From the NCBI GenBank assembly GCA_034696485.1, contig JAQIWT010000250.1:1-25975 (forward strand): a stretch of 25,975 bases of DNA, given 5' to 3'. Of this stretch, positions 9,116 to 20,071 are shown in pieces. Position 1 is the stretch's first letter. Each line of letters starts with the position of its first letter. The translations under genes were made by a program, and so were the position numbers. The stretch comes from Isohypsibius dastychi (lineage: Eukaryota > Tardigrada > Eutardigrada > Parachela > Isohypsibiidae). The notes under the pieces were generated by a model, which saw nothing but the letters and a program-made list of their open reading frames with translations, had not been told where the DNA came from and made no database searches.

Positions 9116-11942
9116 CTAATGCGGGTGAGCACGATTCCTATCTGATCTGATCAGCTCATTTGATGATAGCATCAGTTTCGAATATGCCTCGGTCGGGGTT
9201 CCCTGGACGACTGTGCCATCGCATAATTCAAGAGGTACCGAGGTGAAACTACCAAGATCCCTCCGTTCCTCCTTGTTGTCATTGAAGAACACTTGATGTT
9301 GATTGACTCTATTGTGATCGAAGATGGCTGGACGAGTGTAGGTACAGTCGTCGCTTGGATGCTTGCAGAGAATGAATCCCACCCATGTGGTGTCGATAAG
9401 TAATGGCTTGCTGATAAGCGTGTAGCCTGCATACCGTTCTTCTGGAATCTGCACATGACCCTTATACGAATCAAGTTTCAGTGCCCAAGCGTGCTCGCTT
9501 GCCAGGTGGTTGTCAAAATCAGCTTCTGCGCACTGGTCACGTTTGCCGCACACATGGCACACAATTATCGAATTTGTGGTTGTTCCGGGGAGGAAATGTT
9601 AAGTGTACAACTGGGCGTTCTCAATAGCCGTCGGGTAGAACTCGATTTCCGGCAGGAGCTCGTGCAGCGGATGGTCGATCAGAGACGTTTCATTAAGGTT
9701 GGCCAGGCAGTCTTGCATGTAGAGTTTTCCGAACTCACGTACTGCTACTTTCAGCAGTTGACCAAGGTACGACAGTAGTAAGAGAATGACATCAATGCGC
9801 ACAAAGATGGGATTGCCGATCAAGCCGGCTATGGTGGGCTAACCATGACACAAATTGTGATTAGTATAAGAATGAAGATTGTTCCTAATGTAAGTGACTC
9901 ACCGCTCCATCGCCATATAATGGTTGTGTGTACAGAACGACATTGGCCTTAGTCCGAATGTTAACGCGATTCCCACACATGAGACCGATAAACTGTTCCA
10001 AAAGCACATCCATCCTGCCGTCTCTCGTGTAATCGGTTTGGATGTAAAACGTTTTCTGTTGCAACTGTAACAGATTATCGTTCGGTTAAAATGTAAGAAG
10101 CAATATAGATGTGATCTTCACATCAGAAAGTTTCAAATTTGGAGTTTGATGCAAAAATGCACTAGCAACAACAGTTAACACCGGCGTCATAAAGTCCCGG
10201 TGTCGTGCTATATCGACAATGACTGCTTCCTTCAAATCATTTGTTGCCTTCAAGAGATCAAAGTCTGTCCATTTTGCCCTGCGCTCCTCGACCACTCCCC
10301 ACAACCTCTCTCTACCAAGATGGTTGATCGATTTGTGGAATTCAACGACGAGACGCATGAGTTTTTCTGGTGACATGGCAGAGCATTCCACGGCGTGCTC
10401 TATGGAGAGTCAGGCGAGGTTGGAATCGTCAAAACGACTTGATGAGATGAGCTTCTCGCAGCAGATGCATTTGGATGGCGTGTCAGATCCAGTTGCGTGG
10501 AATGTTGCATATAGCTCGGTGTGGTTGGATGTCGATACGTTCACGCTTCGCCGTTTCTCTTAGAAGTGAACCAACTCCAAGTGATCACGAAAATCTACAG
10601 TCCGTTCACACTCAACGGCTTTTCCGCAGATTAAGCAGAAGACGACAAACGTGGTCCGATCATGCTTTTTTGGAGCAACATTTTTAGATGTTTGCATTCC
10701 TCGTTTGTGTATTCCAAACTGTTTGATTAATTCAGCCAGGAGCAATCTATGAGTTTAATAGAATATGTGCATATACTTTCGGAACATCAACATCAGCGAT
10801 ATTTACGTTATCCATTCCTGCCATGCGAAATGTTTGAATGCATAAAAATGGTCGTGATACCCTTCAGCCGATATTTGCCCCCTTTCCATATTGCACATCT
10901 TACAGCGTCCAACGTGTTCATTGTCGTCGTTTAGTTCGCAACACAACTGCTGCAATCGGCGAGGTGTATAGCCATAGCTTCTGAAATTAAAGAGAAAGTT
11001 TTATAGGTTCATATTGAATATTATAACGATTTGTGAGTATATATGTTTTCATATTGATTATTGTATTGATTGTCAGGCGTACAGTGTTCACAGAAATTAA
11101 GAGTTGCATAACGCGGATAACTCGGGTGTTGTGTAGAGTTGGAAAATAGTGGTGGTTTTCACACAAATTCAGATGAGCAATCTCGTCTGACTATAAGATA
11201 TTAGAAAGATTTTTAAACACATGCTTCCTTTTCATGTTTCTGAAATCTGACATCAGGGATACAACTGAACACAAGTAGAATGTTCACAGTCTGCGGTTCT
11301 TCCACGAATCTGAATTTGTATTCTATTGGAAGAAAGTTGAATTAGCCATTTTGCAAATCAATTGACAACTTTATCCAAAGGAATATCTGTCCGAAGTTTG
11401 TATGGTTTTATTAGTTTGGATAATGAGAGAAAACACGCTTATTTCGAAAACGTTATACACGTGCCGTACCGCATTTGAAAACAAAATACCCAAATTTTCG
11501 GTTCATGATTTAATACTCACCGATGAACAATCGTGCCGTCAGGTAGCCTCGCCTTCACCTCGTTGATAGAATCGAGGTTTGTCATTGAACATAGCATGTT
11601 TCGAGCCAGATAAGCAGAATCGATGCGTCTGAAATGAGAGCTTATGCAGACAATGACGAATGGTGTTTGGTTATGTATGAAAGTTGTCTGACGTACTTTT
11701 CATTTATAGCTTTCTGGTGACAGTTCCGCCAATGGTTCACAAAAAGCGTCATATCATTTGCTGATAGATATAAGTTGATAACAGCCGGAATGCGAACATG
11801 TGGCACTTCGGGGCTGTGCTCCTTGCTCATGACCGTAGACTGGTTCGTGACGATGAAACAGCAGTTGATAAAGACGAGAGGGCGCCCAGATGGTCAACGG
11901 TGTTTGTAGTGTCGGAGCAACGGCAGTGACATTTTCGTCCAT
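9116..11942 (-). pseudogene. Unrecognised multi-exon gene B with four C2H2-like fingers, frame-broken
   Basis: Candidate exons on the minus strand: about 11942-11697 (possible ATG at 11942, one frame change near 11830), 11628-11521, 10980-10807, 10746-10122, 10064-9903 and 9828-9116. Splice phase is conserved across four consecutive introns, including 60 and 57 nt ones; only the 9902-9829 junction is out of phase. Finger-like modules C-x2-C-x13-14-H-x4-5-H lie at 10904-10830 (CKMC), 10637-10566 (CLICGK), 10469-10395 (CICC, damaged) and 9559-9491 (CHVCGK). Each is linked to helical, Leu-rich stretches. In-frame stops are TAA 10562-10560, TGA 10412-10410 (inside the third finger) and TAA 9601-9599; the frame stays coding on both sides of each. 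The fingers suggest nucleic-acid or protein binding. No enzyme domain is recognised. Confidence 0.62.
9491..9559 (-). other. Finger module 4 of gene B
   Basis: CHVCGK...FDNHLASEH gives C-x2-C-x13-H-x4-H. It closely parallels finger 2 (CLICGK...FRDHLELVH), and the shared 'F-x-x-HL-x-x-x-H' half implies internal duplication within gene B. Confidence 0.6.
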
Positions 11943-12372
11943 GGCTGAATATGAACCACACTTGATAATATTTTTTCGGGATATTTGGGGATATCGACAG
12001 AAATGGAATTGACGCGAAATGAAGACCGTTAATCCGTATATCTGATTGACGCTGTTCGAACAATGGTTGGTAATTGCAATGTACGACAAGTGGGTGACCC
12101 ACACCCACACTTACACTGACGTCACAGGGTGGGTTTTTAAAACATTGGGAGCAACTTTGAATCTGATTTGTCCGTTTGCTGCAAATTTTTCGCCGTTTTT
12201 CTCCGAAGCATGCACATTATTGTACTTTACTCGCTGGAGTTTGGCTAAATTTCAACCCCAAAATGTGCTACTGATTGCTATTGGGACACTGACACAACCT
12301 ACGCCTTGTTGATTTACTTGATTATGGCTAAACCATCGAAACTGTAAATATGCCACGGTTTCATTTGTGCAG
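11943..12372. promoter_or_regulatory. Divergent spacer between genes B and C
   Basis: About 430 bp separate the possible ATG of gene B (11942) from the first exon recognised in gene C (12373). By position it would hold both promoters and possibly an unseen first exon of gene C. It contains an acccacacccacacttacac stretch at about 12098-12117. No defined binding site is recognised. An 88-codon plus frame (12046-12312) has no support. Confidence 0.25.
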
Positions 12373-13128
12373 GAAGTTACTTTGTTCTATTTAGTAGCGA
12401 AGCAGCGCGGAAATATTACAAGGAAGAACTTTGCGACAAAGTGCGTTCACTTGAACAGCTGTGGAAAGCAAAGGTGAAGACGATGAAAAGAGAAAATAGG
12501 TATTTTATTTGGATTTGTTGTGGTTTGTCGGTTCATTACGCGAACTGATTGTGCAGTGTTCTTGGTTGTAGACAAAGTGAAAAGGATCGTACCGGACTTT
12601 TGGATTCTCGAGGTGAAACGCTTAGATGATGAGTATGTCTATCGTTGGTTGGACGTCAAAAGGAAGAACGGAAAATGGAGCCCCCATGCTGAGCTGCCGG
12701 AGGAGATCAAGCAATATGCTCTCATCTATAGTGAGTTTATTATGTTGCATGAAAACCCCCATCAAACGTTGGTTAATCAGCACGAACGCAACAAAATTTG
12801 TGGTAGGAGTACGTTGTTTTTATGTGATTTCCTTTCAATTTTTAGACGTTTAAAAAATTGTTCGAGACGAAAGTTGAGATTAGAAATTTGAGTCCTCTTC
12901 CGACAGAGTTGAGCTTTAATTCCATTTGGGCAAATTTTTTTCTTTGGCGCTCGCCATGGTCTACACGTACCAGTGGACAAAGACGCTCTTCGTCACATGG
13001 CACGCTGTTATTCGTGGCGACGTTAGTCTGAATTCACAGCCGCAATCGAGCGCGATAATGATTTCGATCGATTCGACGTGAGTCATCTCAATTCACAGTA
13101 CCTGTACTTTTTCTGAGATTTCAATCGA

Positions 13129-13459
13129 GTTTGGATTCTTTTGAAAACTGCAAATTTCGTTCTGTTCACCCAATTTCCATAAAACAGCGCTGCCAAATTT
13201 AGATCATACTGACACTTTTTCTTTGATGTTATTTAAACAGTTCTCCCAAGTTGAGATTCGTTTGAAAAGTTTACTTTGTGCCCTCTTCATTTGCATTCAG
13301 TTAAAAGTATGATTGCCTGGTTTAGATTCGTTTGAAAATTGCAGTTTTCGTTTCATTCACCTACATTCTATTAAAAGTTCGACAGACTAGTTTGGATTCT
13401 GTTGGAAACTGCAATTGTTGTGATTCTCATTTACATTCTATCAACGGTCTGATCAAGAG
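13129..13459. repeat. Degenerate 70-bp tandem repeat inside intron of gene C
   Basis: Units beginning gtttggattc-ttttgaaaactgc-like start at 13129, 13250, 13320 and 13390. The last three are spaced exactly 70 bp apart and share 'gattcgtttgaaaa', a 'catttacattc' block and 'ttaaaagt'. The repeat fills the intron between the 13079 donor and the 13529 acceptor. Confidence 0.75.
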
Positions 13460-15404
13460 GAGTTTTTTGTTCGTTATAAAACTACGTCGTCTGCTCATTT
13501 AATTATATGTCTCGAACATTTATTTTAGGTTGCCTTTCATTCCGTTCCAATTGAGGCGTTTGATAACTGGCTCAATATCGGCTATAGTCCAAAGGAAGAG
13601 ATGCGCCATATGTTGTTTGTACGTCGTAGAGCGTGCATCGAGGTATCTCATTGATCTGAATATGTTTCTATGGGGTGTTCTAACTGATGGATATAATTAT
13701 AGATGGACAATGCCATTATACGTGCACAATCGGATGCATCTTTTCGATCTCTTAATGTTCAACCATCCAGTGCACCGATTATCATGCGCGACAATGTTGG
13801 TCAACGGGTTGATTGTTTCGGAGTATTCAATGCCGCGGATGCAACCGCAACTGAGCCAGATTCAGTGGGAGTGTTGACGTCGAGAGAATGGATTCCGGTC
13901 GGCGACCAGCCGATGACTATTGACCACGTTTTCTTTGACCGGAGGATGCCTTTATTTCAGTGTTGCGCGTTGGACATTACCCAGTGCCTGATACTCAATA
14001 CAGACAATAGTTATTCAGTAGCCGCAGATATGACGAAGATTGGGAAGCGCGTTATTCGAGGAGTTACGATTGACGCGGAGGATGAAGTGCGCTTGAGGAA
14101 TCACCTCGTCGAGACATTTGGCGATATTTATCTCGACGAGACTGTCGGCAGTGGCAAGGCAGACGTTCAGATTCCGGCGATGCCGGTAATCAACGACGAA
14201 ACGTCTGGTGACATTGCTCGAGAAAAAAGTGTGCAAACGGCTCAGCTGACAGAACGTCTCATCACTCTCACCGATAATGTGAGCTACAAGTAATTTAATA
14301 TGAGTTTGCGGTTCGCATGGCGATCTGAAAGTTGAAGTCCAATTATAATTGGAATTATGAGATAATTGTGGATTTTGCGAATAGCTCAAAATCGTATATC
14401 GGAGATGCACTTGAAGACCGGACAAATTGGCACAAACCGAGCTTTTCACATGACTCTAGACTTATGGTCTAGTTTTGTTATTGAAAATGGTAACATACGA
14501 AGAGATCGTGGTTTTCACTGGGATCTAAACTTACATTATGGATACATTTGAATTAAGTAAATCGGGATAACGCCGCAGTTTTCATATGCATTTTAACGTT
14601 TAGTCTAGTTTCGCTGTTGAATAGTGGTAACAATAGTGAAATGCCGGAAAATATCAATAATTGCAGGTTTCCTTGATTGAAAACTTGTGCGGAGTGTCTG
14701 AGACTAGTTTTGCGGGAACGCTCATGTTTATGCCGGCTGTGTTGAAAGAACGCTCAGTGGATCCTCGTGATGTCGTTGTAATTGGACTTTTTCGAAAACA
14801 AGCAGATGGCTCATGGAAGATGAGAGGATTTGTTAAAGAACATTGATGGCATCACGTCATTTCTGGAGACGACAGTTACTTTCCGTTGATCGAATCTCGG
14901 TTGCAGCCAATTCGTTGCGGTCTTGTCCTGGCTCAGAATATAATTCGTCATCCTGAATTGCGCGGACGGTACAACAAATCAAATTATGAGATTGGCGACG
15001 ATGACACCATCAATATCACTGAGGATGGAGTTTCAAACTTGTGTGCAGCCTTTCGGAACTTTGGGCATGGCAAAGTGTGTGACGACGATAGTTTGAACCA
15101 AAGACCGATGCGTCAAGATGCCTCTCGTCCAGTTTCGGAGATTTCGCAAGAGGAACACAGCTCCGTTCGAAATGAACTCCATCGTGTATCTACACAAGGA
15201 GCAGAAAAACGTGTCGGATTTGCGGAAGAGTCGTCGTCTGTGGACGAGGAAGAAGACAAATGGACTGTACCCGACGCACCAGGCTTAACGGGTTTCGGTC
15301 TGGTTATGAAACATTTCAAGGCGAGCTTGAACAAGGTTAGATGGATGTTCTAGAGTTTGAAAATAACCACTGGAATTGAGTTTATTTATCGGAGCAAGAA
15401 GATT

Positions 15405-15460
15405 GATCGTCCTATTTAGGAAGGACGATCTAGAAAGTTCTTCAGTTGTGGAACTTTCTA
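15405..15460. repeat. Two adjacent perfect hairpins in intron of gene C
   Basis: Hairpin 1 pairs gatcgtcct (15405-15413) with aggacgatc (15422-15430), 8-nt loop. Hairpin 2 pairs tagaaagttc (15431-15440) with gaactttcta (15451-15460), 10-nt loop. They abut with no spacer, shortly after the 15339 exon end. Confidence 0.85.
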
Positions 15461-16174
15461 AAGTAAGTAAGAATTCGATTCATCTTATTATTATTTTTCC
15501 ATGTTCCACATGATTCACGACATCATTTTGATCAAATTCAAGGGAATTTTAATTTTCAAGACGCGTCAGAACTTTTCGGCATTTTGAATGTGTTTCGGAG
15601 ATATTCGAAATCATGTTACCAACCATGATTCAGCTATCACTGATTGCGTTAATTTAAGACTTGTATTTACTCAGTATTTAAATTCTCTGATTTGAGTGGA
15701 ATCTTGTTTTAGATATTTTAGTCGTTAACACCGAATGAATTTCAGCTGGGAGGCAGCGTCGTGCCTCGGTTCTCGAATTCATCTCCCTGGAAATTGGTCA
15801 TGTGACCTTACCGTCTTCCAATCCATCGTTCCAAGTCTGCGAAGTCAATGTTGTCCATATTTCAGACAGTCGTCGGAAGAATGTGGTGAATTGTGTTCAA
15901 TCAAATGACATTTCTTTTTTGTCTTTATTATCGCCGAGAATGGACATTGAATTTTCCTTAGTATTTAACGACATAAATGCACGGACGAGCGGAGATGTAA
16001 TAAGGCAGAAAAAGGTGGCCACGTTGAGAATCGGACTCAAGTCGTATGTTGTTCACGTGGAAACTCGAAGGGAGCAACAGCGCAACATGTTGAGGAATCC
16101 ACAGTGACCTGGCCACGAACGTTCTATATTGGCTTCGAACTTTGTCAACAATGTGGCGCAGACTGTCATTTTTC

Positions 16175-16869
16175 TCATGCCACATGGAATCGACGTAGCG
16201 AAGTTGGCTCTTTTGTGTGTACGGACGTTATTAACAACAGTTGCGTTGTGATCATCACTTTTTCCGCATCATGAACTCCTACAGGAGCTCCACGTGGAAT
16301 GAGCGACCGTCCTGATGGTGTTTCATACATGATATTGAAGAGTTTTTGTGTCATATTGTTGTGAAAGTGATGGCCCCTTAGACTGTCAGATGTCAGAAGT
16401 TTCAGATTTGCGAATTCTAATGCTCACGTAAGGCTGCTGTGGATATTTCTCAACGTTTGCGCGAGCCTCATGCCCTGCGGTCACGGCTATGATGGAGCCC
16501 CCGAGATCGTTGACTGTGGCGTAATCATTACTCTGAGATAAACTCTCGTTAGTAGAGTTCTATCACAATGAGAAATCACACTCACGAATTGCTCACCTCA
16601 CTTCTTTGGCTCTCCCGTCAAGTTAGAATGGAAACATCTGTGAAATTGCACACCATTGTTTCGCACAAATCTTTATGCGCACACTTTCCAAGACGCCTGC
16701 ACGGCAGCGTGGCCGTTTCTGTTTGAGTCCCACTTAACAGACGTTCTTTTCGCGGAAAATATCGTCTGGTACCAAGCGTTGAGTGTACTGTCAAGTTCCA
16801 CTTGAGTATTGTTGTCGAGTTTCTGCATACAATAGTCCTCTTTGATCACGGAATTGTCACCATATAGTT
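16175..16869 (-). pseudogene. Unrecognised multi-exon gene D, frame-broken
   Basis: Exon 1 begins at 16869 after 'gctcattcag' (ELYGDNSVIKEDYCMQKLDN ... WYQTIFSAKRTSVKWDSNRN), meets TAA at 16675-16673, continues open and ends near donors at 16602-16595. Exon 2 is 16532-16428, exactly 35 open codons (SNDYATVNDLGGSIIAVTAG ... YPQQPY) between 'ttatctcag' and GTGAGC. Exon 3 runs 16382-16175 (RGHHFHNNMTQKLFNIMYET ... PRGAPVGVHDAEKV), one base out of phase with exon 2, to TGA. Every block has protein-like composition but no recognised family. It sits tail to tail with gene C. The start is not seen; upstream exons may lie above 16870. Confidence 0.5.
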
Positions 16870-17489
16870 CTGAATGAGCAACGTTGTGATTAGTGCAAAG
16901 AAAGACATTTACAAGTCATGCAATGTAGCAGTGTTGCCTCGTCGACCAAAGAACGCGGATATGGCAGCTTATATACACATGCATTTGCGAGAGTCTCGCC
17001 CTGCGAACATAACATATACCAGGCATTCTACTCAATTTGCCCAAAATGGTGCTTTAATGATTGCTTCTCAAGGACTACGCTTCGTATTCGGGCGGATCAA
17101 AATCGCAGCCTAACAAGTTTTCAAGTGTGAAATTGACAATAAGTGCGCTGAAATCTTACCAACATGTGTGCCTTTCGCCAAAAGAGGTTAAAGATGAGCC
17201 GAATTTTCAGTCATGTATGAAATGATTCTCAAACCATCACCGAGAAACTTCAACTATCGCCAACGCGTCATGTTACACGCAATTCACTAAAGAACCTTTC
17301 CTTGGGCATTATTGAACTGAAAAACTGTGAATGTGTTCGTTTCATTCTCACTTTGATTTCAACTTTTACTTGCACTCTATTCATGATCAATTTATTTGAC
17401 AGTCCACGAGCCTCCATCCTATGCCAGTATTGCTGGAATAAGATACATTGTAATCATGTCTAGTTCCTACCTTCACCTTTATTGCCGAT
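16870..17489. other. No supported gene
   Basis: A 79-codon plus frame (16874-17113, MSNVVISAKKDIYKSCNV...) is open but lacks splice or domain support. It lies where upstream exons of minus-strand gene D would be expected. The rest shows no structure. Confidence 0.35.
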
Positions 17490-18594
17490 TTGATTCAACA
17501 TAGCTACAATACCCCCGTCAAAGAAATAACTTTTGATGATGGAACTACTGATAATGGAGGACAAGAAGAGCCATCTCGTGTCGAACCTGACTTGGAAACG
17601 TCTTTCATCTCTGAGAAAGATCAAGACGATGAAGGAGGTCAAGAAGATGCTGAGTCCAGTCAGGTTAGCCCATATATCAGACTCACAAGGTTGAAACACT
17701 CAAACCTGGAAAAAAATCGAGGAATCAAAAGAGCCCTGAGCATTGACGGATTCCTAGAAGAAAAGACTGGAGTCCAGTACGAATCTCTTCCCTCCACTCT
17801 TCAAAAACCTCGCGAGGCCTTAGTCAAACTCGAAAAATTTCCGGCATACTTTGAGTTTGACGAACTCATTGTCAAAAAGCGACCCCATATGAAGGTGTTC
17901 CGAGGATGGGAAAATTCCGAAACAGCGAAGTCTCCAAGTTGTGAAATCATCTCTCAAATGGCGCTCAAGTCGTCGGTATTCTGACGTCTTGAAATTTTTA
18001 AGGAAACAGTTGACGAAAGAAACCATTTTCATCCAAGAATCAATGAACCTCTAACTGTTGACCAGAAAGCCCGTTTTGTCGATGACCTGGGCGAATACTT
18101 CAACACCAATGAATTCTTACCGAAGCCAAGAAGACCAGCCAACGAGCAAGAGAAGGACTTCAACGTGGAGTTGCAATTGGGAGCTATAAACAAAAAAGCG
18201 GAAAAATCTGGATGGAGGATGCATAAAATAGATTAACGAATTGGGAGTTACCCAGTTACTTGTCTGGTGGACAGTGGCGCTGAAATTACAGTGGTGGTGA
18301 ATGAGGTCGTTGAACGTTTAGAAACAGCTCAATTCATTGCTCGATTTGGAATTATTGTATTTAGTTCGGCTTCTGGGCATGAAATTCCAACTCTGAGTAC
18401 CATTGTTTATGAACGCTTTTGATGTTTCTATTCCAGTTGAAGTACATATAAATGAAAACCTATCAGCAAGTATCACTGCATATAAGGTTGGAAAAGTTCC
18501 AAACAGTTTGATGGTCCGAAGTCTATTCTGTGAATCAGATACTGAAGGTCACGCAGGGTTGCATAAGCCGAGTTCAACGAAAACATTTATTTAA
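17490..18594 (+). pseudogene. Ty3/gypsy-like Gag-protease region, broken
   Basis: A charged 164-codon frame (17490-17984; Glu/Asp/Gln-rich, EEPSRVEPDLETSF) is followed in other frames by a Lys/Pro-rich stretch and then by an aspartic-protease active-site motif LVDSGAEITVV (18264-18296). That DSG motif plus context is typical of Ty3/gypsy retroelement proteases. A following block (SASGHEIPTLSTIV and VPVEVHINENLSAS) fits the rest of the protease fold. Frame changes at about 17985 and 18400 and a stop near 18234 break it into at least four pieces. No reverse transcriptase follows on this strand. The minus-strand gypsy remnant lies immediately downstream, so either two elements met here or one inserted into the other. 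Confidence 0.65.
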
Positions 18595-18599
18595 CAAAA

Positions 18600-19242
18600 G
18601 CAAGACAAGACTTGAACATCAGATGTAAGGCCCATATTATAAGGAAGACAGCGTTTTTCATATGCCGCTAATGGTGAGTAATCGATAACATGGATACGAA
18701 TGGTCATGTGGAGTATCACCGTGATGACGGATTCGTCACACTCCCCACCTTCGCGGTTCAAAAAACAAACAGTTCTTTTGAACTTTGAGAAATAAACATA
18801 ACACGAAATCAATTTTCTTCATGGTTGCGGTCATCCATTGTCCAACAATAATTTCTTTTTTCTGAAACACAGGTCCCATTATCCAAACACATCACAAATG
18901 CGGCGAGCGATCATTTCCTGAGGATTGGTGCAATCAGTGATTACTAAGATAAGCCAACAAACCGGTCACTGAAGGTAATCGCGGAGAATAAAATAGATAA
19001 GCGACATAATCCAATAAACATCTCACTGATATCAATATCGATAGCCATAATGGAGCGTCATTGTACAAGCGAATACCAGATTCACTAGTCAATTACAACA
19101 ATCAGCCACTTTCTAGATGTGGGTCAGCATTTCACCCGCATCCACTCTGTCTCCCCTCCAGAGAAACTTCCGCTACCTGGTGGATTTTTTTCAGGGGAAA
19201 TAAGCTCTGGAGCCTCCTCGAGGAATTTTCGGAAAATGCTTC
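18600..19242. other. No gene; possible LTR remnant
   Basis: On the minus strand 'ggtggggagtgtgacg' (around 18745) resembles the sequence that commonly precedes or opens a gypsy-type LTR. If so, an LTR remnant of the minus-strand element would lie at about 18600-18745. I found no second copy in the window, so this stays a suggestion. No exon is seen in the remainder. Confidence 0.3.
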
Positions 19243-19584
19243 TTAAATCTTCATGTTATTTTCCGCACGTTGCTCGGTCAGGTTCAACTTCGAATTCGAA
19301 TCCAAATTGGTAATTATCGGTAACCGATAGTATCCACTCACATTTGAGTGATCCAAACGCTGATTTAGAATGGAAGCTCCCATTCCACGTTCAACAAGCA
19401 CTAAATTCCAGTCTTGTTGCTGATTTTCTGCCGCAAATCTTTGTCGACATATGCGCTCAAACTGAACAAAGTCTTTCGTCCAACCTGTTCGGAGACTTCG
19501 GAGTTGCTCTTGAAACTTGTTGACGATTGCAGTCAACTGGCTAAAGCGCTGCTCGTAATCACTTTTAATGCCAGCAACTTTCAT
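19243..19584 (-). CDS. Post-integrase ORF 4, coiled-coil, 113 aa
   Basis: The frame begins MKVAGIKSDYEQRFSQLTAI and forms an amphipathic, Gln/Glu/Arg-rich helix likely to coil (about residues 8-55). A mixed tail contains RLPIITNLDSNSKLNL. It occupies the 3' third of the gypsy remnant, where some elements carry an extra gene. I see no fusion peptide, furin-type site followed by a hydrophobic stretch, or zinc knuckle that would settle its role. Confidence 0.35.
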   Translation of the reverse strand: MKVAGIKSDYEQRFSQLTAIVNKFQEQLRSLRTGWTKDFVQFERICRQRFAAENQQQDWNLVLVERGMGASILNQRLDHSNVSGYYRLPIITNLDSNSKLNLTEQRAENNMKI

Positions 19585-19696
19585 GACCTCATTGCTATGG
19601 TTGCGCTGACAATTTTTTCAGTTTGTTCCCATCTTTGGATATTTGATATTCAGTACCGTGGATGTTACTGCCATTGTTTGTTGAATTTCTACTTGG

Positions 19697-20071
19697 TCAG
19701 ATAGTAGCCGATTCGCTCTCCATTCGCGCTTGACATTGCTCCACAAAGCTCATTTCTTCTGATTCAGTCCCACTTTCTGACGTTTTGCTCGATAAATCGC
19801 TTTTTTTCGTTCCGGTTTGGGTCCTTTTCTTGGTGGCTGACTTTTTTCTTGTATTTTGATGAAACAATCTCATGCTTTGCCATTTTTCTATAACAAATAG
19901 GATAAACGTTGTGTCGAGGCTCAACTGATAATGTCTTTCCTTCATGAACTTGATACAAATATGTATCTGTTTCATTTTTTGATTCCGTGATCCGAGATGA
20001 AGCATTACGAATTTCCGCGTTGTTTTCCCAAGTAGCACTGTTGACGTGCTGCAGGAGTGATGGTCACCCAA
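19697..20071 (-). CDS. Post-integrase ORF 3, 124 aa, Lys/Ser-rich tail
   Basis: The N-terminal half is ordinary. The C-terminal half is very Lys/Thr/Ser-rich (KKSATKKRTQTGTKKS) then acidic (SESGTESEEMSF). A parallel 64-codon frame overlaps it, so a frame change inside is likely. It overlaps the preceding ORF by 8 bp. No family is recognised. Confidence 0.35.
   Translation of the reverse strand: MGDHHSCSTSTVLLGKTTRKFVMLHLGSRNQKMKQIHICIKFMKERHYQLSLDTTFILFVIEKWQSMRLFHQNTRKKSATKKRTQTGTKKSDLSSKTSESGTESEEMSFVEQCQARMESESATI

Larger units (their letters stand above)
12373..16107 (+). pseudogene. Unrecognised multi-exon gene C, frame-broken
   Basis: Candidate exons: 12373-12499 (FSSEAARKYYKEELCDKVRS, then a Leu/Lys heptad helix), 12572-12734 (WLDVKRKNGKWSPHAELPEE), 12846-13079 (split by a one-base shift at a 7-T run, 12935-12941), 13530-13640, 13702-14293 (about 196 codons, TAA), 14666-15339 (TGA at 14844-14846; the frame continues as WHHVISGDDSYFPLIE), and about 15747-16107 (TGA). 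Introns include 13641-13701 (61 nt) and longer ones holding repeats. The 15100-15290 part is acidic and Ser-rich and looks disordered. The coiled helix followed by 'LPEEIKQYALIY' faintly recalls P-element/THAP-type transposases, but no THAP zinc motif or catalytic triad is visible, so I leave it unassigned. It ends 67 bp from the stop of gene D on the other strand. Confidence 0.55.

Noticed and set aside
12373-12734. P-element/THAP-type transposase reading of gene C
   Set aside because: Only a coiled helix and a weak 'IKQYALIY' resemblance support it. No C2CH THAP motif or catalytic acids were found, so the gene is left unassigned.
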